Positions 1 to 7,795 of a stretch of DNA of 64,000 nt are shown in pieces. The translations under genes were made by a program, and so were the position numbers. This DNA comes from Chitinophaga niastensis. Its GTDB lineage: Bacteria; Bacteroidota; Bacteroidia; Chitinophagales; Chitinophagaceae. Below the pieces are notes generated by a model. The model was not told the origin of the DNA. It ran no database searches and saw nothing but the letters and a program-made list of their open reading frames with translations. Position 1 is the first letter of the stretch, and each line of letters starts with the position of its first letter. Location: assembly GCF_003014755.1 (NCBI RefSeq), contig NZ_PYAW01000001.1, positions 558,001 to 622,000 on the forward strand. Direction: 5' to 3'.

Positions 1-378
1 CTGATGCACGAGCGTGTACGTAAAGAGTTCTGGGGATATGCTACAGAAGAACACCTGAGCAACGAAGATTTAATTAAAGAAGCATATGCGGGTATCCGCC
101 CGGCACCAGGCTATCCTGCCTGTCCGGAGCATACCGAAAAATACAAGTTATTTGATCTGCTGAATGCGACTGAAAATACAGGCATCACACTTACCGAATC
201 GCTGGCGATGTACCCTGCATCAAGCGTTAGCGGCTGGTACTTTGCTAATCCGGAAGGAAAGTATTTTGGTCTTGGTAAAATTGAAAAAGACCAGGTAACT
301 GATTATGCCAACCGTAAAGGCTGGACCATTGAAGAAGCAGAGAAGTGGCTGCGTCCTAACCTGGAATATGATATGTAA
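1..378 (+). CDS. metH: Methionine synthase (B12-dependent), C-terminal fragment
   Basis: This is the last 125 codons of a gene that starts left of the window. The reading frame is open from base 1 and ends in TAA. It matches the AdoMet-binding reactivation domain of cobalamin-dependent methionine synthase, which re-methylates B12 after it oxidises. The [12 protein letters not shown] motif near residue 33 is the family's AdoMet-binding signature, and the [16 protein letters not shown] stretch and the W-x-R-P ending are also typical. The upstream homocysteine, folate and cobalamin domains are outside the window. metF, which supplies the methyl-folate substrate, lies 36 kb away and is not linked. 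Confidence 0.95.
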   Translation: MMHERVRKEFWGYATEEHLSNEDLIKEAYAGIRPAPGYPACPEHTEKYKLFDLLNATENTGITLTESLAMYPASSVSGWYFANPEGKYFGLGKIEKDQVTDYANRKGWTIEEAEKWLRPNLEYDM

Positions 379-452
379 AACAGCTTTTAGCAGTTAGATT
401 TTAGGCATTAGCGGCTAATGCTACTCCCCTAAAAACTAACTGCTAATGGCGA
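378..452. repeat. Family A inverted repeat (TTAGC-type), copy 1
   Basis: The metH-xth gap consists almost entirely of an imperfect palindrome. The left arm contains TTAGCAGTTAG followed by TTTTAGGCATTAGC. The right arm contains the reverse complement, CTAACTGCTAA, with a 5-base insertion. The same words recur at 4371, 6229, 7332 and 23108. It may act as the metH terminator, but there is no clear U-tract. Confidence 0.7.
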
Positions 453-464
453 AAAACTATTTCA

Positions 465-1229
465 ATGAGAATCGTATCTTACAATGTAAACGGCCTGCGG
501 TCAGCCATGACCAAAGGTTTCACCGAATGGTTACAATCGGACCCTGCTGATATCATCTGTTTGCAGGAAATTAAAGCCCACCAGGAAAACATCGACTTTC
601 AGCAATTTGAAAAACTAGGTTATGAACACTACTGGTATCCTGCACAAAAGAAGGGATATAGCGGTGTTGCGGTAATTACCCGTATCAAGCCTGACTTTGT
701 ACAATACGGTAATGGCCATCTGCAGAGTGATTCAGAAGGGCGGTTTATAAGGCTTGATTTCGGTGATATCACCTTAATCAATACTTACTTCCCATCCGGC
801 ACCAGCGGGGAGGAAAGACAAACCTATAAATACCAGTGGCTCGAAGAGTTTTTGCAGTATCTCCATGAGCTGAAGAAAACCCGGCCCAACCTGGTGGTAT
901 GCGGCGATTACAACATTTGCCATAAACCTATTGACATACATGATCCGGTGAGCAATAAAAATTCAACCGGCTTTTTACCTGAAGAGCGGGCCTGGATGGA
1001 CCGTTTCTTTGACAGCGGTTTTGTGGATACATTCCGTCAATTTAATCCGGACCCGCATCAGTACAGCTGGTGGAGCTTCCGGGCTAATTCAAGGAACAAT
1101 AACAAGGGCTGGCGTATTGACTACATCAACGTAACAAGCCCGCTGCAGGCGAAGCTTAAACATGCAGCTATCTATCAACAGGTGAAGCACTCAGACCATT
1201 GCCCGGTGTTCCTGGAACTGGCGCTGTAA
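465..1229 (+). CDS. xth: Exodeoxyribonuclease III
   Basis: A 254-residue Mg-dependent AP endonuclease and 3'-5' exonuclease of the ExoIII/APE1 family, which acts in base-excision repair. Visible motifs are the N-terminal RIVSYNVNGLRSA, the metal-binding Glu in LQEIKA (about residue 35), the YSGVAV strand, VVCGDYNI (catalytic Asp and Asn, about residues 145-150), WRIDYI, and the terminal SDHCPV His/Asp pair. The length is normal for the family. No promoter box is obvious in the upstream gap, which is filled by a family A repeat. Confidence 0.95.
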   Translation: MRIVSYNVNGLRSAMTKGFTEWLQSDPADIICLQEIKAHQENIDFQQFEKLGYEHYWYPAQKKGYSGVAVITRIKPDFVQYGNGHLQSDSEGRFIRLDFGDITLINTYFPSGTSGEERQTYKYQWLEEFLQYLHELKKTRPNLVVCGDYNICHKPIDIHDPVSNKNSTGFLPEERAWMDRFFDSGFVDTFRQFNPDPHQYSWWSFRANSRNNNKGWRIDYINVTSPLQAKLKHAAIYQQVKHSDHCPVFLELAL

Positions 1230-1267
1230 CCATATGTTGATATGAGCATTCAATTTACCAAAGGCAT

Positions 1268-1570
1268 ATGATCATTTATAATGTAACCATAAAAGTGGCC
1301 ACAGATGCGCATTTGCGGTGGCTTGAGTGGATGAGGGAAGAGCATATTCCGGCTATGCTGGAGACGGGTTTGTTTCATGATTTCCGTATGAGCAGGCTGT
1401 TGGAACAGGATGACCAGGAAGGGCCTACTTACGCTGTTCAATATTTTACAGACAGTCTGGAGAACTACAATACCTTTAAGGAAGAGCATGCACAAGCCCT
1501 GCGGCAAAGAGGTTACGACGTTTTTGGAGATCGTTTTATTGCCTTTACAACAGTCATGCAGGTGGTTTAA
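1268..1570 (+). CDS. DUF4286 family protein
   Basis: A 100-residue soluble protein with no signal peptide. The N-terminal MIIYNVTIKV strand, the W-x-x-W-M-x-x-E-H-I-P helix (residues 19-29) and the YAVQYF strand match the DUF4286 family, a small ferredoxin-like (dimeric alpha/beta barrel-like) protein common in Bacteroidota. The biochemical function is unknown. It follows xth by 38 bases and may be cotranscribed with it. Confidence 0.8.
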   Translation: MIIYNVTIKVATDAHLRWLEWMREEHIPAMLETGLFHDFRMSRLLEQDDQEGPTYAVQYFTDSLENYNTFKEEHAQALRQRGYDVFGDRFIAFTTVMQVV

Positions 1571-1886
1571 GCAAGTGTTCTTTGTTAAACTTATCCACAG
1601 GAAATCCACTATTTTCAAGGCATGCGGAGTTTGGTACAATACTTGGTTCAAAGCTGCGTTAATAGTAAAAAAACAAGCAAACATGCTAGGGCACAGGGTT
1701 TTATGCGATCCTGCTAAAGCTTTATACTTTAGCACGCAAAATATCAATCAGCTGTAACCGTTACCTGTAGCGTTTTTCAGCCGATAAAAATTTATATAAA
1801 AAATTGGCGAAAAATTTGGTAATCTGATAAAACGCGCTATATTTGCTCACATCAAACATTTTTTCACTAGTTAAATCTTACTAACT
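1571..1886. other. Gene-free stretch upstream of hup
   Basis: I see no convincing gene here; both strands have open frames without recognisable protein character. It holds one TTATCCACA 9-mer (1591-1599), a hairpin with TGCTAAAG/CTTTAGCA arms (about 1713-1736) and, at its right end, the hup promoter. The hairpin could terminate the xth-DUF4286 transcript but lacks a long T-tract. Confidence 0.5.
1815..1845 (+). promoter_or_regulatory. hup promoter (Bacteroidota -33/-7)
   Basis: TTTG at 1815-1818 and TATATTTG at 1838-1845 are separated by 19 bases. This fits the Bacteroidota housekeeping promoter TTTG-N19-TAnnTTTG and is the best complete promoter in the window. The predicted leader to hup is about 35 bases. 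Confidence 0.75.
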
Positions 1887-2156
1887 ATGAACAAAGCCGA
1901 ATTAATCGACAAGCTTGCTAAAGATGCAGGCATTACCAAAACCCAAGCTAACGAAGCTCTGGATTCTTTCACCAAAGCAGTTGCTGACACCCTGAAAAAA
2001 GGTGGCAAAGTAACTTTGGTTGGTTTCGGTACTTTCTCCGTTTCTAAACGTGCTGCACGTAACGGTAGAAACCCACAAACCGGTCAGATCATCAAGATCA
2101 AGGCTAAGAAAGTTGCTAAATTTAAGGCTGGTAAAGCTTTATCCGACAAGCTCTAA
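1887..2156 (+). CDS. hup: HU family DNA-binding protein
   Basis: An 89-residue histone-like nucleoid protein that bends DNA as a dimer. It begins MNKAELIDKLAKDAGITK and carries the DNA-minor-groove arm with the signature GFGTFSVSKRAARNGRNPQTG (residues about 46-66), then the basic ending IKIKAKKVAKFKAGKAL. Length and sequence are typical of HU/IHF-type proteins. A strong upstream promoter and a strong downstream terminator indicate an abundant monocistronic transcript. Confidence 0.97.
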   Translation: MNKAELIDKLAKDAGITKTQANEALDSFTKAVADTLKKGGKVTLVGFGTFSVSKRAARNGRNPQTGQIIKIKAKKVAKFKAGKALSDKL

Positions 2157-2176
2157 TCAGTTAGCACAACTTATTC

Positions 2177-2211
2177 AAGCAAGGAACAATCATGTTTCTT
2201 GCTTTTTTTTT
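2177..2211 (+). terminator. Intrinsic terminator after hup
   Basis: An 11-bp stem (AAGCAAGGAAC with one G-U pair, loop AATCAT) is followed by a run of nine T's. It ends the hup transcript 20 bases after the stop codon. Confidence 0.85.
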
Positions 2212-2310
2212 ATATCAAAAGGCCGGCAGTAGACTATTTCAACGAATTACAGTAATTTGCAGCCTGATAACATCATATTTTCACAATCAACAAACTTCAA
2301 ATTATTCGTT

Positions 2311-2436
2311 ATGGGTAGAGGAGATGTAAAAACTAAAAAAGGTAAAATCTTCAGCAAATCTTTCGGTAAAGTTAGACCTGCAAGAATCAGAAAAACTACT
2401 GCTACTGCTGCTCCTAAGGCTGAGCCAAAAGCATAA
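2311..2436 (+). CDS. Small ribosomal subunit protein bTHX
   Basis: A 41-codon gene beginning MGRGDVKTKKGKIFSKS. It matches the bTHX (THX/Thx) family, small basic proteins found at the head of the 30S subunit in Thermus and conserved in Bacteroidota. The MGRGD-x-K-T-K-x-G-K-I-F start and K-V-R-P segment are diagnostic. The tail is Ala/Pro/Lys-rich. It sits alone between hup and the convergent pdxH gene. A variant -7 box (TAATTTG) lies near 2252 but the promoter is uncertain. Confidence 0.88.
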   Translation: MGRGDVKTKKGKIFSKSFGKVRPARIRKTTATAAPKAEPKA

Positions 2437-2451
2437 GAGATTTCATGTACG

Positions 2452-2508
2452 AATGGCGAATTAAAGACGGAGCGATGTCCTCGCCCAATTCCTAATTCGC
2501 CATTTTGC
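2452..2508. repeat. Family B inverted repeat (AATTCG-type), copy 1
   Basis: Perfect 12-base arms AATGGCGAATTA and TAATTCGCCATT flank an inner GC-rich segment between the convergent bTHX and pdxH genes. A T-rich stretch (CATTTTGCATTTTT) follows on the plus strand, so it could end the bTHX transcript. The word GCGAATTA links it to the larger element at 45799. Confidence 0.65.
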
Positions 2509-2515
2509 ATTTTTA

Positions 2516-3163
2516 TCAGGGAGCTAACCGCTCTATCTTCCAGCTTCCTTCTGTAGTTAACGTATACAATATTCTATCGTGCAGGCGATTGCTTCTGCCC
2601 TGCCAGAATTCTACCACACGTGGCTTTACTACGTAGCCTCCCCAGTAATCAGGCCTTTCAGGCGCTTCCTGCTCATATTTTAATGCTACCTGACTCACCT
2701 GTTCCTCCAGGAAAGAACGGCCCGGAATCACCTTGCTTTGCGGCGAAGCGATAGCTCCTATCCTGCTATCTTTAGGCCGGCTGTTATAATATTCATTACT
2801 AATGCTGACAGGTGCTTTACTAACAGTACCTTCTATCCGTACCTGCCGCTCCAGCTCACGCCAGAAAAATAACAGGGTTACATGTGGATTCTGCGCCAGC
2901 TCCAGCCCTTTGCGACTTTCATAATTGGTAAAAAATAAAAAGCCCTCTTCGTCAAAACCTTTCAGTAACACAATACGCGCAGACGGGTGTCCATCGGGAG
3001 TACTGGTGGCTAATGTCATAGCATTAGGCTCATCTATTTCACTGCTGGTAGCATCATGCCACCACTTTTCGAATTGTGGTAACGGGTGTGGGGCAACGTC
3101 ACTTTCATCCAGGGAGGCCAGTATATAATCCTTCCGTAAATCAGCTACTTTCTGGTTCAACAT
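2516..3163 (-). CDS. pdxH: Pyridoxamine 5'-phosphate oxidase
   Basis: A 215-residue FMN enzyme that oxidises pyridoxamine/pyridoxine 5'-phosphate to pyridoxal 5'-phosphate, the last step of B6 synthesis and salvage. Visible landmarks are the RKDY start, AMTLATSTPDGHPSARIVLLKG (FMN-binding split barrel, written here as one family motif), FFTNYESRKG, WRELERQVRIEG, SRIGAIASPQS and the C-terminal R-x-H-D-R-x-x-Y-x...W-x-x-x-R-L-A-P. The protein is full length. It is divergent from the lipoprotein gene at 3250 and carries a -7 box of its own. Confidence 0.95.
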   Translation of the reverse strand: MLNQKVADLRKDYILASLDESDVAPHPLPQFEKWWHDATSSEIDEPNAMTLATSTPDGHPSARIVLLKGFDEEGFLFFTNYESRKGLELAQNPHVTLLFFWRELERQVRIEGTVSKAPVSISNEYYNSRPKDSRIGAIASPQSKVIPGRSFLEEQVSQVALKYEQEAPERPDYWGGYVVKPRVVEFWQGRSNRLHDRILYTLTTEGSWKIERLAP

Positions 3164-3197
3164 GGTGCTTTAATTTTTATTGGTTTAAACAGGTAAA

Positions 3198-3205
3198 CAA
3201 AGGTA
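3198..3205 (-). promoter_or_regulatory. -7 box for pdxH
   Basis: TACCTTTG on the minus strand, 34 bases before the pdxH start codon. It fits TAnnTTTG, but no clear -33 TTTG is seen at the usual spacing. Confidence 0.55.
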
Positions 3206-3219
3206 TGGAAGGATAATAG

Positions 3220-3227
3220 TAATTTTG
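3220..3227 (+). promoter_or_regulatory. -7 box for the 3250 lipoprotein gene
   Basis: TAATTTTG on the plus strand, 22 bases before the ATG at 3250. It is divergent from the pdxH box, and the two promoters overlap within about 30 bases. Confidence 0.5.
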
Positions 3228-3249
3228 ATGACCTGATATAAATCATACT

Positions 3250-4374
3250 ATGAGAAGAGTTTCCTTATTGGTGTTATTGATAACTGCCACGCTGCTGTCC
3301 TGCCATAACGGTAACAGCAAAAACAGTGATACCACAGGGGCCGACAGTACAGCTGAAATCATTGTGCCACTAGCCTCTATCCCACTTTTTTATACACAGC
3401 TCAAAGGTAAACTGGCTGATAAAGACATTACCATGCAGCTGATGAAAACCGCGCCACACCTCTATCGTGGTTACTACTGCTATGATAGTATTGGTCAGCC
3501 GATAGGATTGTGGGGCACCCTGGATTCCGGACTGGTGAATGTTTATGAAGAAACGGCCAACGGTGAGGAAGAGCGTTTATTCAACGGTACCCTAACAGAC
3601 GAAGGGCATTTCAAAGGTGTATGGCATGGCAATGGTACCTCGTATCATTTTGAATTGCATACAGACCTTAAAAAAGCGGTGCCTTTACAAGTGTTCTATA
3701 GTATAGATTCCGCCAGGCTGATACCATCATTCCCCAAATCGCCTGTAGGAACGGTTTCAAACAGTATTGTATGGCCAGATTCCACTGTAGATTCCACCAC
3801 CGCTACTTTTATCATACAGCAAATAACAGGCAATACCCGGCTTAAAGACCCGCAGCAATATCTCAAAAGAGGGATAGATTCTTTTATACTGAGTTATACC
3901 ATTTCAGCCAGAGATGCCGACAGCAGCGAATTAAAGGACGCCACCGCCGCTATGTCCTGGAACTGGACCACAGACACAGATATGAAGGTAGTATGGAATA
4001 CATGGCCGCTGCTGGTATTGGAAAAGTATGCCTATGATTTCACAGGTGGGGCACATGGCAACTGGGGCGCCACTTATAAAACACTGGATCTCTCTAAAAG
4101 AAAAGTGCTTACACCAAATGATATCTTCAAACCGGGCTATAAAGAAACGCTGAGTAACTTGCTGGACAAAGCTTTTAAGGAGAAATACCACATCAGTGAA
4201 GATGAAGCGCTGGATCAGAATCTGCTGGTGAAAAGTATTCCGGCAAATGATAATATTATTGTAACCAGTAAAGGGGTTGCTTTTAGCTATGTGCCTTATG
4301 AGATAGGGCCTTATGCTTTGGGACAGGTAACGTTGTTTATTCCGTTTACAGCTTTAAAAAGCATCCTGAAATAG
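3250..4374 (+). CDS. DUF3298/RsiV-like lipoprotein
   Basis: A 374-residue protein with a lipoprotein signal peptide (hydrophobic residues 4-16, lipobox LLSC with Cys18), so it is probably anchored in the outer or inner membrane. The C-terminal half (about residues 180-374) resembles the DUF4163/DUF3298 pair seen in RsiV-type proteins: YAYDFTGGAHGNWGATYKT and the L-T-P-x-D-I-F segment are typical. RsiV relatives bind lysozyme in Firmicutes, but the role of free-standing Bacteroidota versions is not known. The N-terminal half has no family I recognise. Confidence 0.75.
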   Translation: MRRVSLLVLLITATLLSCHNGNSKNSDTTGADSTAEIIVPLASIPLFYTQLKGKLADKDITMQLMKTAPHLYRGYYCYDSIGQPIGLWGTLDSGLVNVYEETANGEEERLFNGTLTDEGHFKGVWHGNGTSYHFELHTDLKKAVPLQVFYSIDSARLIPSFPKSPVGTVSNSIVWPDSTVDSTTATFIIQQITGNTRLKDPQQYLKRGIDSFILSYTISARDADSSELKDATAAMSWNWTTDTDMKVVWNTWPLLVLEKYAYDFTGGAHGNWGATYKTLDLSKRKVLTPNDIFKPGYKETLSNLLDKAFKEKYHISEDEALDQNLLVKSIPANDNIIVTSKGVAFSYVPYEIGPYALGQVTLFIPFTALKSILK

Positions 4375-4437
4375 CTATTAGTGGTTAGCTATTAGCAGTT
4401 AGCTAATGCCTAAAGGCTAATAGCTAACTGCTGTTAT
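4371..4437. repeat. Family A inverted repeat, copy 2
   Basis: It lies between the convergent 3250 gene and pyrH. A core hairpin has CAGTTAGCT/AGCTAACTG arms around AATGCCTAAAGGCTAAT. Direct copies of GTTAGCTATTAGC add internal redundancy. The words match those of the copies at 378 and 6229. Confidence 0.7.
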
Positions 4438-5151
4438 TTATCCTTTTACTAAAGTACCTACATTTTTCCCCATGATCACGTTCAGGAGGTTACCCTGCCT
4501 GTTCATGTCAAACACGATAATAGGCAGCTTATTTTCCTGGCAAAGGGTAAATGCTGTCATATCCATCACGTTGAGTGATTTCTGGTATACTTCTGAAAAA
4601 GTAATGGTTTCGTAACGGGTTGCTGTTTTGTCCTTTTCAGGATCAGCAGTATAGATGCCATCTACGCGTGTGCCTTTAAGAATTACATCGGCTTGAATTT
4701 CAATTGCGCGTAAAGAAGCGGCGGTGTCTGTAGTAAAGTAAGGGTTACCAGTACCACCACCAAATATAACCACACGGCCTTTTTCCACGTGACGAATAGC
4801 ACGGCGGCGGATATATGGTTCTGCGATCTGTTCCATTTTAATAGCAGATTGCAGACGGGTATAAAGTCCTACTCTTTCCAGTCCACTTTGCAAAGCCATT
4901 CCGTTGATCACGGTAGCCAGCATACCCATATAATCTCCTTGTGCTCTTTCTATACCGGTTTCGGCTTCATTCATACCGCGGTAAATATTACCTCCGCCTA
5001 TTACGATGGCCACCTGTACCCCGAGGTCAGTAACCGCCTTAATATCGTAGGCATATTGAGTTATCACCTTCGGATCAATACCATAACTTGCATCCCCCAT
5101 GAGGGCCTCACCGCTCAATTTGAGCAAAATACGCTTATACTTTGGCAACAT
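4438..5151 (-). CDS. pyrH: UMP kinase
   Basis: A 237-residue amino-acid-kinase-fold enzyme that phosphorylates UMP to UDP in pyrimidine synthesis. Motifs seen are [13 protein letters not shown] at the N-terminus, [13 protein letters not shown] (nucleotide loop, about residues 46-58), [32 protein letters not shown] (UMP-binding) and the [12 protein letters not shown] block. The start gives a normal length. It lies downstream of tsf on the same strand, but a strong terminator separates them, so it probably has its own promoter. Confidence 0.96.
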   Translation of the reverse strand: MLPKYKRILLKLSGEALMGDASYGIDPKVITQYAYDIKAVTDLGVQVAIVIGGGNIYRGMNEAETGIERAQGDYMGMLATVINGMALQSGLERVGLYTRLQSAIKMEQIAEPYIRRRAIRHVEKGRVVIFGGGTGNPYFTTDTAASLRAIEIQADVILKGTRVDGIYTADPEKDKTATRYETITFSEVYQKSLNVMDMTAFTLCQENKLPIIVFDMNRQGNLLNVIMGKNVGTLVKG

Positions 5152-5302
5152 GACGCTATAAAATATTGTAAGATTGTGATTTCCTAATGTAATTACGGTA
5201 TTCTAATATACAACTTAAATGCAGAAAGGAGGAGATGGAAAGCAAAATGCAATTTCTTTTGTCTGAATCCTGCTGCATTAAGCGCGCTAATTAGTTATGC
5301 GC

Positions 5303-5339
5303 AAAAAAAAGGAGAGAAACTATTTCTCTCCTTTTTTTT
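5303..5339 (-). terminator. Terminator after tsf
   Basis: Stem GGAGAGAAA/TTTCTCTCC with a 3-base centre, flanked by eight A's and eight T's, so it can work in both directions. It lies 13 bases past the tsf stop codon and ends the ribosomal operon before pyrH. Confidence 0.9.
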
Positions 5340-5351
5340 AATATGATAGTA

Positions 5352-6176
5352 TTAACCTAAAGCGATTCGCTTAAAGCCAGCCACTTTCAGGTCAGTATCT
5401 ACTGATTTCAGGTATTCCGCTACGGACTTGTTATTGTCCTTAACAAACGCCTGTTGCAGCAGGGTGCTTTCTTTGAAGAATTTATTGATTTTACCGGCAG
5501 CAATTTTTTCCGCCATTTCAGCAGGTTTGCCTTCAGCCTTCACCTGTTCAACAGCGATTTCTTTTTCGCGGGCAATCAATTCAGCAGGAACGCTATCAGC
5601 ATCAACTGCGATAGGGCTCATAGCTGCGATCTGCATCGCGATATCTTTACCTACTTCTTCAGAAACAGGTTTAGAGAAAGCTACCAATACGCCCATACGG
5701 AAATTACCGTGGATGTAGGAAGTAACGCCACCAGCTTCTACGAATTCGAATTTATTGAGGGTGATTTTTTCACCGATTTTTGCTACCTGGTCGTTTACTT
5801 TATCAGCAACGGTTGCACCATCCAGGGGAGCAGCATTCAGGTCTTCAACGGTTTTGATACCATTGTTCAGCGCCAGATCAGCGATAGCTTGTGCAAATTT
5901 TACGAAATCTTCGTTTTTAGCAACGAAGTCAGTTTCACAACCCAGTCCCACGATAACGCCGGATTTACCATCTGCTGCTGTTTTAGCGATGATAACACCT
6001 TCTTTGGTTTCACGATCGGAACGAAGTGCAGCCACTTTCTGGCCTTTCTTACGCAGGTAGTCTACTGCTTTTTCAAAGTCGCCTTCACTTTCTACCAGTG
6101 CCTTTCTGCAATCCATCATACCAGCACCAGTTTGCTGACGCAGTTTGTTTACATCAGCTGCTGTAATTGTTGCCAT
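5352..6176 (-). CDS. tsf: Elongation factor Ts
   Basis: A 274-residue guanine-nucleotide exchange factor for EF-Tu. The N-terminal UBA-like domain ITAADVNKLRQQTGAGMMDC is followed by KALVESEGDFEKAVDYLR. The core has the ETDFVAKN motif (about residues 80-88) that contacts EF-Tu, then HGNFRMGVLVAF and IAMQIAAM. The C-terminal STLLQQAFVKD block is also typical. It is the last gene of the leftward rplM-rpsI-rpsB-tsf run. The rpsB-tsf gap of about 130 bases holds a family A repeat. Confidence 0.96.
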   Translation of the reverse strand: MATITAADVNKLRQQTGAGMMDCRKALVESEGDFEKAVDYLRKKGQKVAALRSDRETKEGVIIAKTAADGKSGVIVGLGCETDFVAKNEDFVKFAQAIADLALNNGIKTVEDLNAAPLDGATVADKVNDQVAKIGEKITLNKFEFVEAGGVTSYIHGNFRMGVLVAFSKPVSEEVGKDIAMQIAAMSPIAVDADSVPAELIAREKEIAVEQVKAEGKPAEMAEKIAAGKINKFFKESTLLQQAFVKDNNKSVAEYLKSVDTDLKVAGFKRIALG

Positions 6177-6228
6177 GAGCTATAATTAGTTTAATTGTTG
6201 TAAATATTTATGCAAAAACAGAATCTGA

Positions 6229-6300
6229 CTTTTAACTATTAGCCTCTAGCAGTTAGTTCCGTAATGGTTAAACTGCTAAAGGCTAATAGCTTAAAGCTTA
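6229..6300. repeat. Family A inverted repeat, copy 3
   Basis: Left arm CTATTAGCCTCTAGCAGTT and right arm AACTGCTAAAGGCTAATAG differ at one position. The element lies inside the rpsB-tsf operon gap, not only between convergent genes, so it would be part of the rpsB-tsf transcript. Confidence 0.75.
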
Positions 6301-6306
6301 ATTATA

Positions 6307-7314
6307 TTATCTTCCGCCGCCTGGTTTTCTTGGACCACCGCCGCCAGCGCCAGATGGACGACGTTGTCCGCCTGCTGCACCGCCGCTACGGTTAGGACCG
6401 CCACCACCACGGTTAGCACCGCCCGGGCCACCTGGACCACGACCGCCGCCACCACGGTTAGCACCGCCTGGACCACCTGGGCCACGACCGCTACCTGGAG
6501 CACCTGGTTTACGACCTCTTTCACGGTCTTCACCACCTTCTACTTCAAATTTCTTTCCTTTATCGTCAGTTTCTTCTTCTTCCTCTACATCTTCAGATTT
6601 CTCAGTAGCTCTTTCAGAAAGACCTTCTGCGATAGCTGCACAGATATAGCTGGTGATGATAGCGATAGATTTAGTCGCATCGTCATTAGCCGGGATAGCG
6701 AAATCTATTTTAGTAGGATCGGAGTTAGTATCCACCATACCAAAAGTAGAGATGCCAAGACGTTTTGCTTCTGCCAGTGCAATGTGTTCGTGGCTGATAT
6801 CAACCATAAACAGCGCTGCTGGTACACGTGCCAGTTGGGCAATACCACCCAGCACTTTCTCCATTTTCTCTTTATCGCGGCTTAAAGTAAGACGTTCTTT
6901 CTTAGTGATGTTGTCGAATGTTCCATCCTGCAGCATTTTTTCAATGCTCTGCATTTTCTTCACACTCTTACGGATCGTAGAGAAGTTAGTGAGCATACCA
7001 CCTAACCATCTTTCAGTAACGAAAGGCATGTTGATGTTACGCGCAGCATCTGCTACGATTTCTTTCGCTTGCTTTTTAGTAGCAACGAACATGATCTTCT
7101 TACCGCTTTTAGCGATAGATTTCAGGGCAGCTGCTGCTTCCTGCAATCCTTCTACGGTTTTATTCAGATCAATGATATGAATACCTTTCTTTTCTGCGAA
7201 AATATAAGGCAGCATCTTTGGATTCCACTTTTTCTTCAGGTGACCGAAGTGAACACCTGCCTCCAGTAACTGCTGCTGCAATGAGGTATTATTTTCCATG
7301 TTTATATTGCTCAA
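6307..7314 (-). CDS. rpsB: 30S ribosomal protein S2 with Gly/Arg-rich C-terminal extension
   Basis: Residues 1-235 are ordinary bacterial S2: LLEAGVHFGH near residue 16, WNPKM, GIHIIDLNKT, ERWLGGMLTNF and P-x-x-x-F-x-x-D/TNSDP. After that comes an acidic stretch (about 241-252) and then about 70 residues that are almost only Gly, Pro, Arg, Ala and Asn. This tail includes two copies of a 15-residue unit, GRGPGGPGGANRGGG. S2 is usually 230-280 residues, so 335 is long. The start could be Met1 or Met6. The tail looks intrinsically disordered and strongly basic, like RNA-binding RGG regions; its function is unknown. Confidence 0.93.
   Translation of the reverse strand: MSNINMENNTSLQQQLLEAGVHFGHLKKKWNPKMLPYIFAEKKGIHIIDLNKTVEGLQEAAAALKSIAKSGKKIMFVATKKQAKEIVADAARNINMPFVTERWLGGMLTNFSTIRKSVKKMQSIEKMLQDGTFDNITKKERLTLSRDKEKMEKVLGGIAQLARVPAALFMVDISHEHIALAEAKRLGISTFGMVDTNSDPTKIDFAIPANDDATKSIAIITSYICAAIAEGLSERATEKSEDVEEEEETDDKGKKFEVEGGEDRERGRKPGAPGSGRGPGGPGGANRGGGGRGPGGPGGANRGGGGPNRSGGAAGGQRRPSGAGGGGPRKPGGGR
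6404..6490 (-). repeat. 45-bp tandem repeat inside rpsB
   Basis: Two 42-base near-identical units (6404-6445 and 6449-6490, three differences) sit at a 45-base period and encode the repeated 15-residue Gly/Pro/Arg unit of the S2 tail. The period is in frame, so copy number can change without breaking the protein. Confidence 0.8.
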
Positions 7315-7331
7315 TTAAAAGGATCAAATAA

Positions 7332-7385
7332 TGTTTAGCTTTTAGCATCCCAGCGATTAGCCAGTAGCTAATAGCCAATAGCTCA
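7332..7385. repeat. Family A inverted repeat, copy 4
   Basis: The rpsI-rpsB gap contains TTTAGCTTTTAGC, ATTAGCCAGTAGC and TAATAGCCAATAGCTCAAAA. Pairing is weaker than in other copies, but the TTAGC/CTAAT words are the same. Like copy 3 it lies within a ribosomal operon. Confidence 0.55.
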
Positions 7386-7391
7386 AAAATA

Positions 7392-7781
7392 TTAGCGTTT
7401 AGAGAACTGGAAGCTTCTTCTTGCTTTTGCTTTACCTGGTTTCTTACGTTCAACTCCTCTTGGATCACGTTTCAACAGACCTGCTGCTTTCAGTGCGGGA
7501 CGGAACTCAATGTTCACTTCGCAAAGCGCACGGGCAATACCCAGTTTAATAGCTTCTGCCTGACCTTTGATACCACCACCCTGTGCATTCACTTTCACAT
7601 CAAATTTATCGAGTGCATCGATAGTTTTGAAAGGCAGTTCCACCTGATTTTGCAGGTAGATCAAAGAAAAGTAGTTTTTATAATCTTTGTCGTTTACAGT
7701 AATGTTACCGGTGCCTTTGTTGATGTAAACACGGGCAACAGCTTCCTTACGACGACCTATTGTATTTTTTTGCTTTTCCAT
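7392..7781 (-). CDS. rpsI: 30S ribosomal protein S9
   Basis: A 129-residue S9 with the standard GRRKEAVARVYI start, the G-x-G-N-I-T-V-N segment, VKAQGGG-like motif VNAQGGGIKGQAEAI (residues about 67-81), LGIARAL, and the basic C-terminal tail ending RRSFQFSKR that reaches into the decoding P site. It follows rplM by 14 bases, the usual rplM-rpsI arrangement. Confidence 0.97.
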   Translation of the reverse strand: MEKQKNTIGRRKEAVARVYINKGTGNITVNDKDYKNYFSLIYLQNQVELPFKTIDALDKFDVKVNAQGGGIKGQAEAIKLGIARALCEVNIEFRPALKAAGLLKRDPRGVERKKPGKAKARRSFQFSKR

Positions 7782-7795
7782 GTATCAGAGAAAAA

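Noticed and set aside
1591..1599. Perfect DnaA-box word TTATCCACA upstream of hup
   Set aside because: A single 9-mer is expected by chance about once in a window this size counting both strands; no cluster and no dnaA nearby.
1250..1757. Open frames on both strands after DUF4286 (165 and 115 codons)
   Set aside because: They overlap the DUF4286 gene and each other, show no domain or signal, and run across AT-rich sequence and a hairpin.
5454..6185. 243-codon open frame on the plus strand opposite tsf
   Set aside because: Exact antisense of a certain gene; Phe/Ser-rich translation with no family character. Codon bias of the real gene opens the opposite frame.
6364..6885. Thr/Ala/Trp-rich open frame opposite rpsB
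   Set aside because: It is the complement of the Gly/Arg/Pro tail repeat and the S2 core; low-complexity product with no support.
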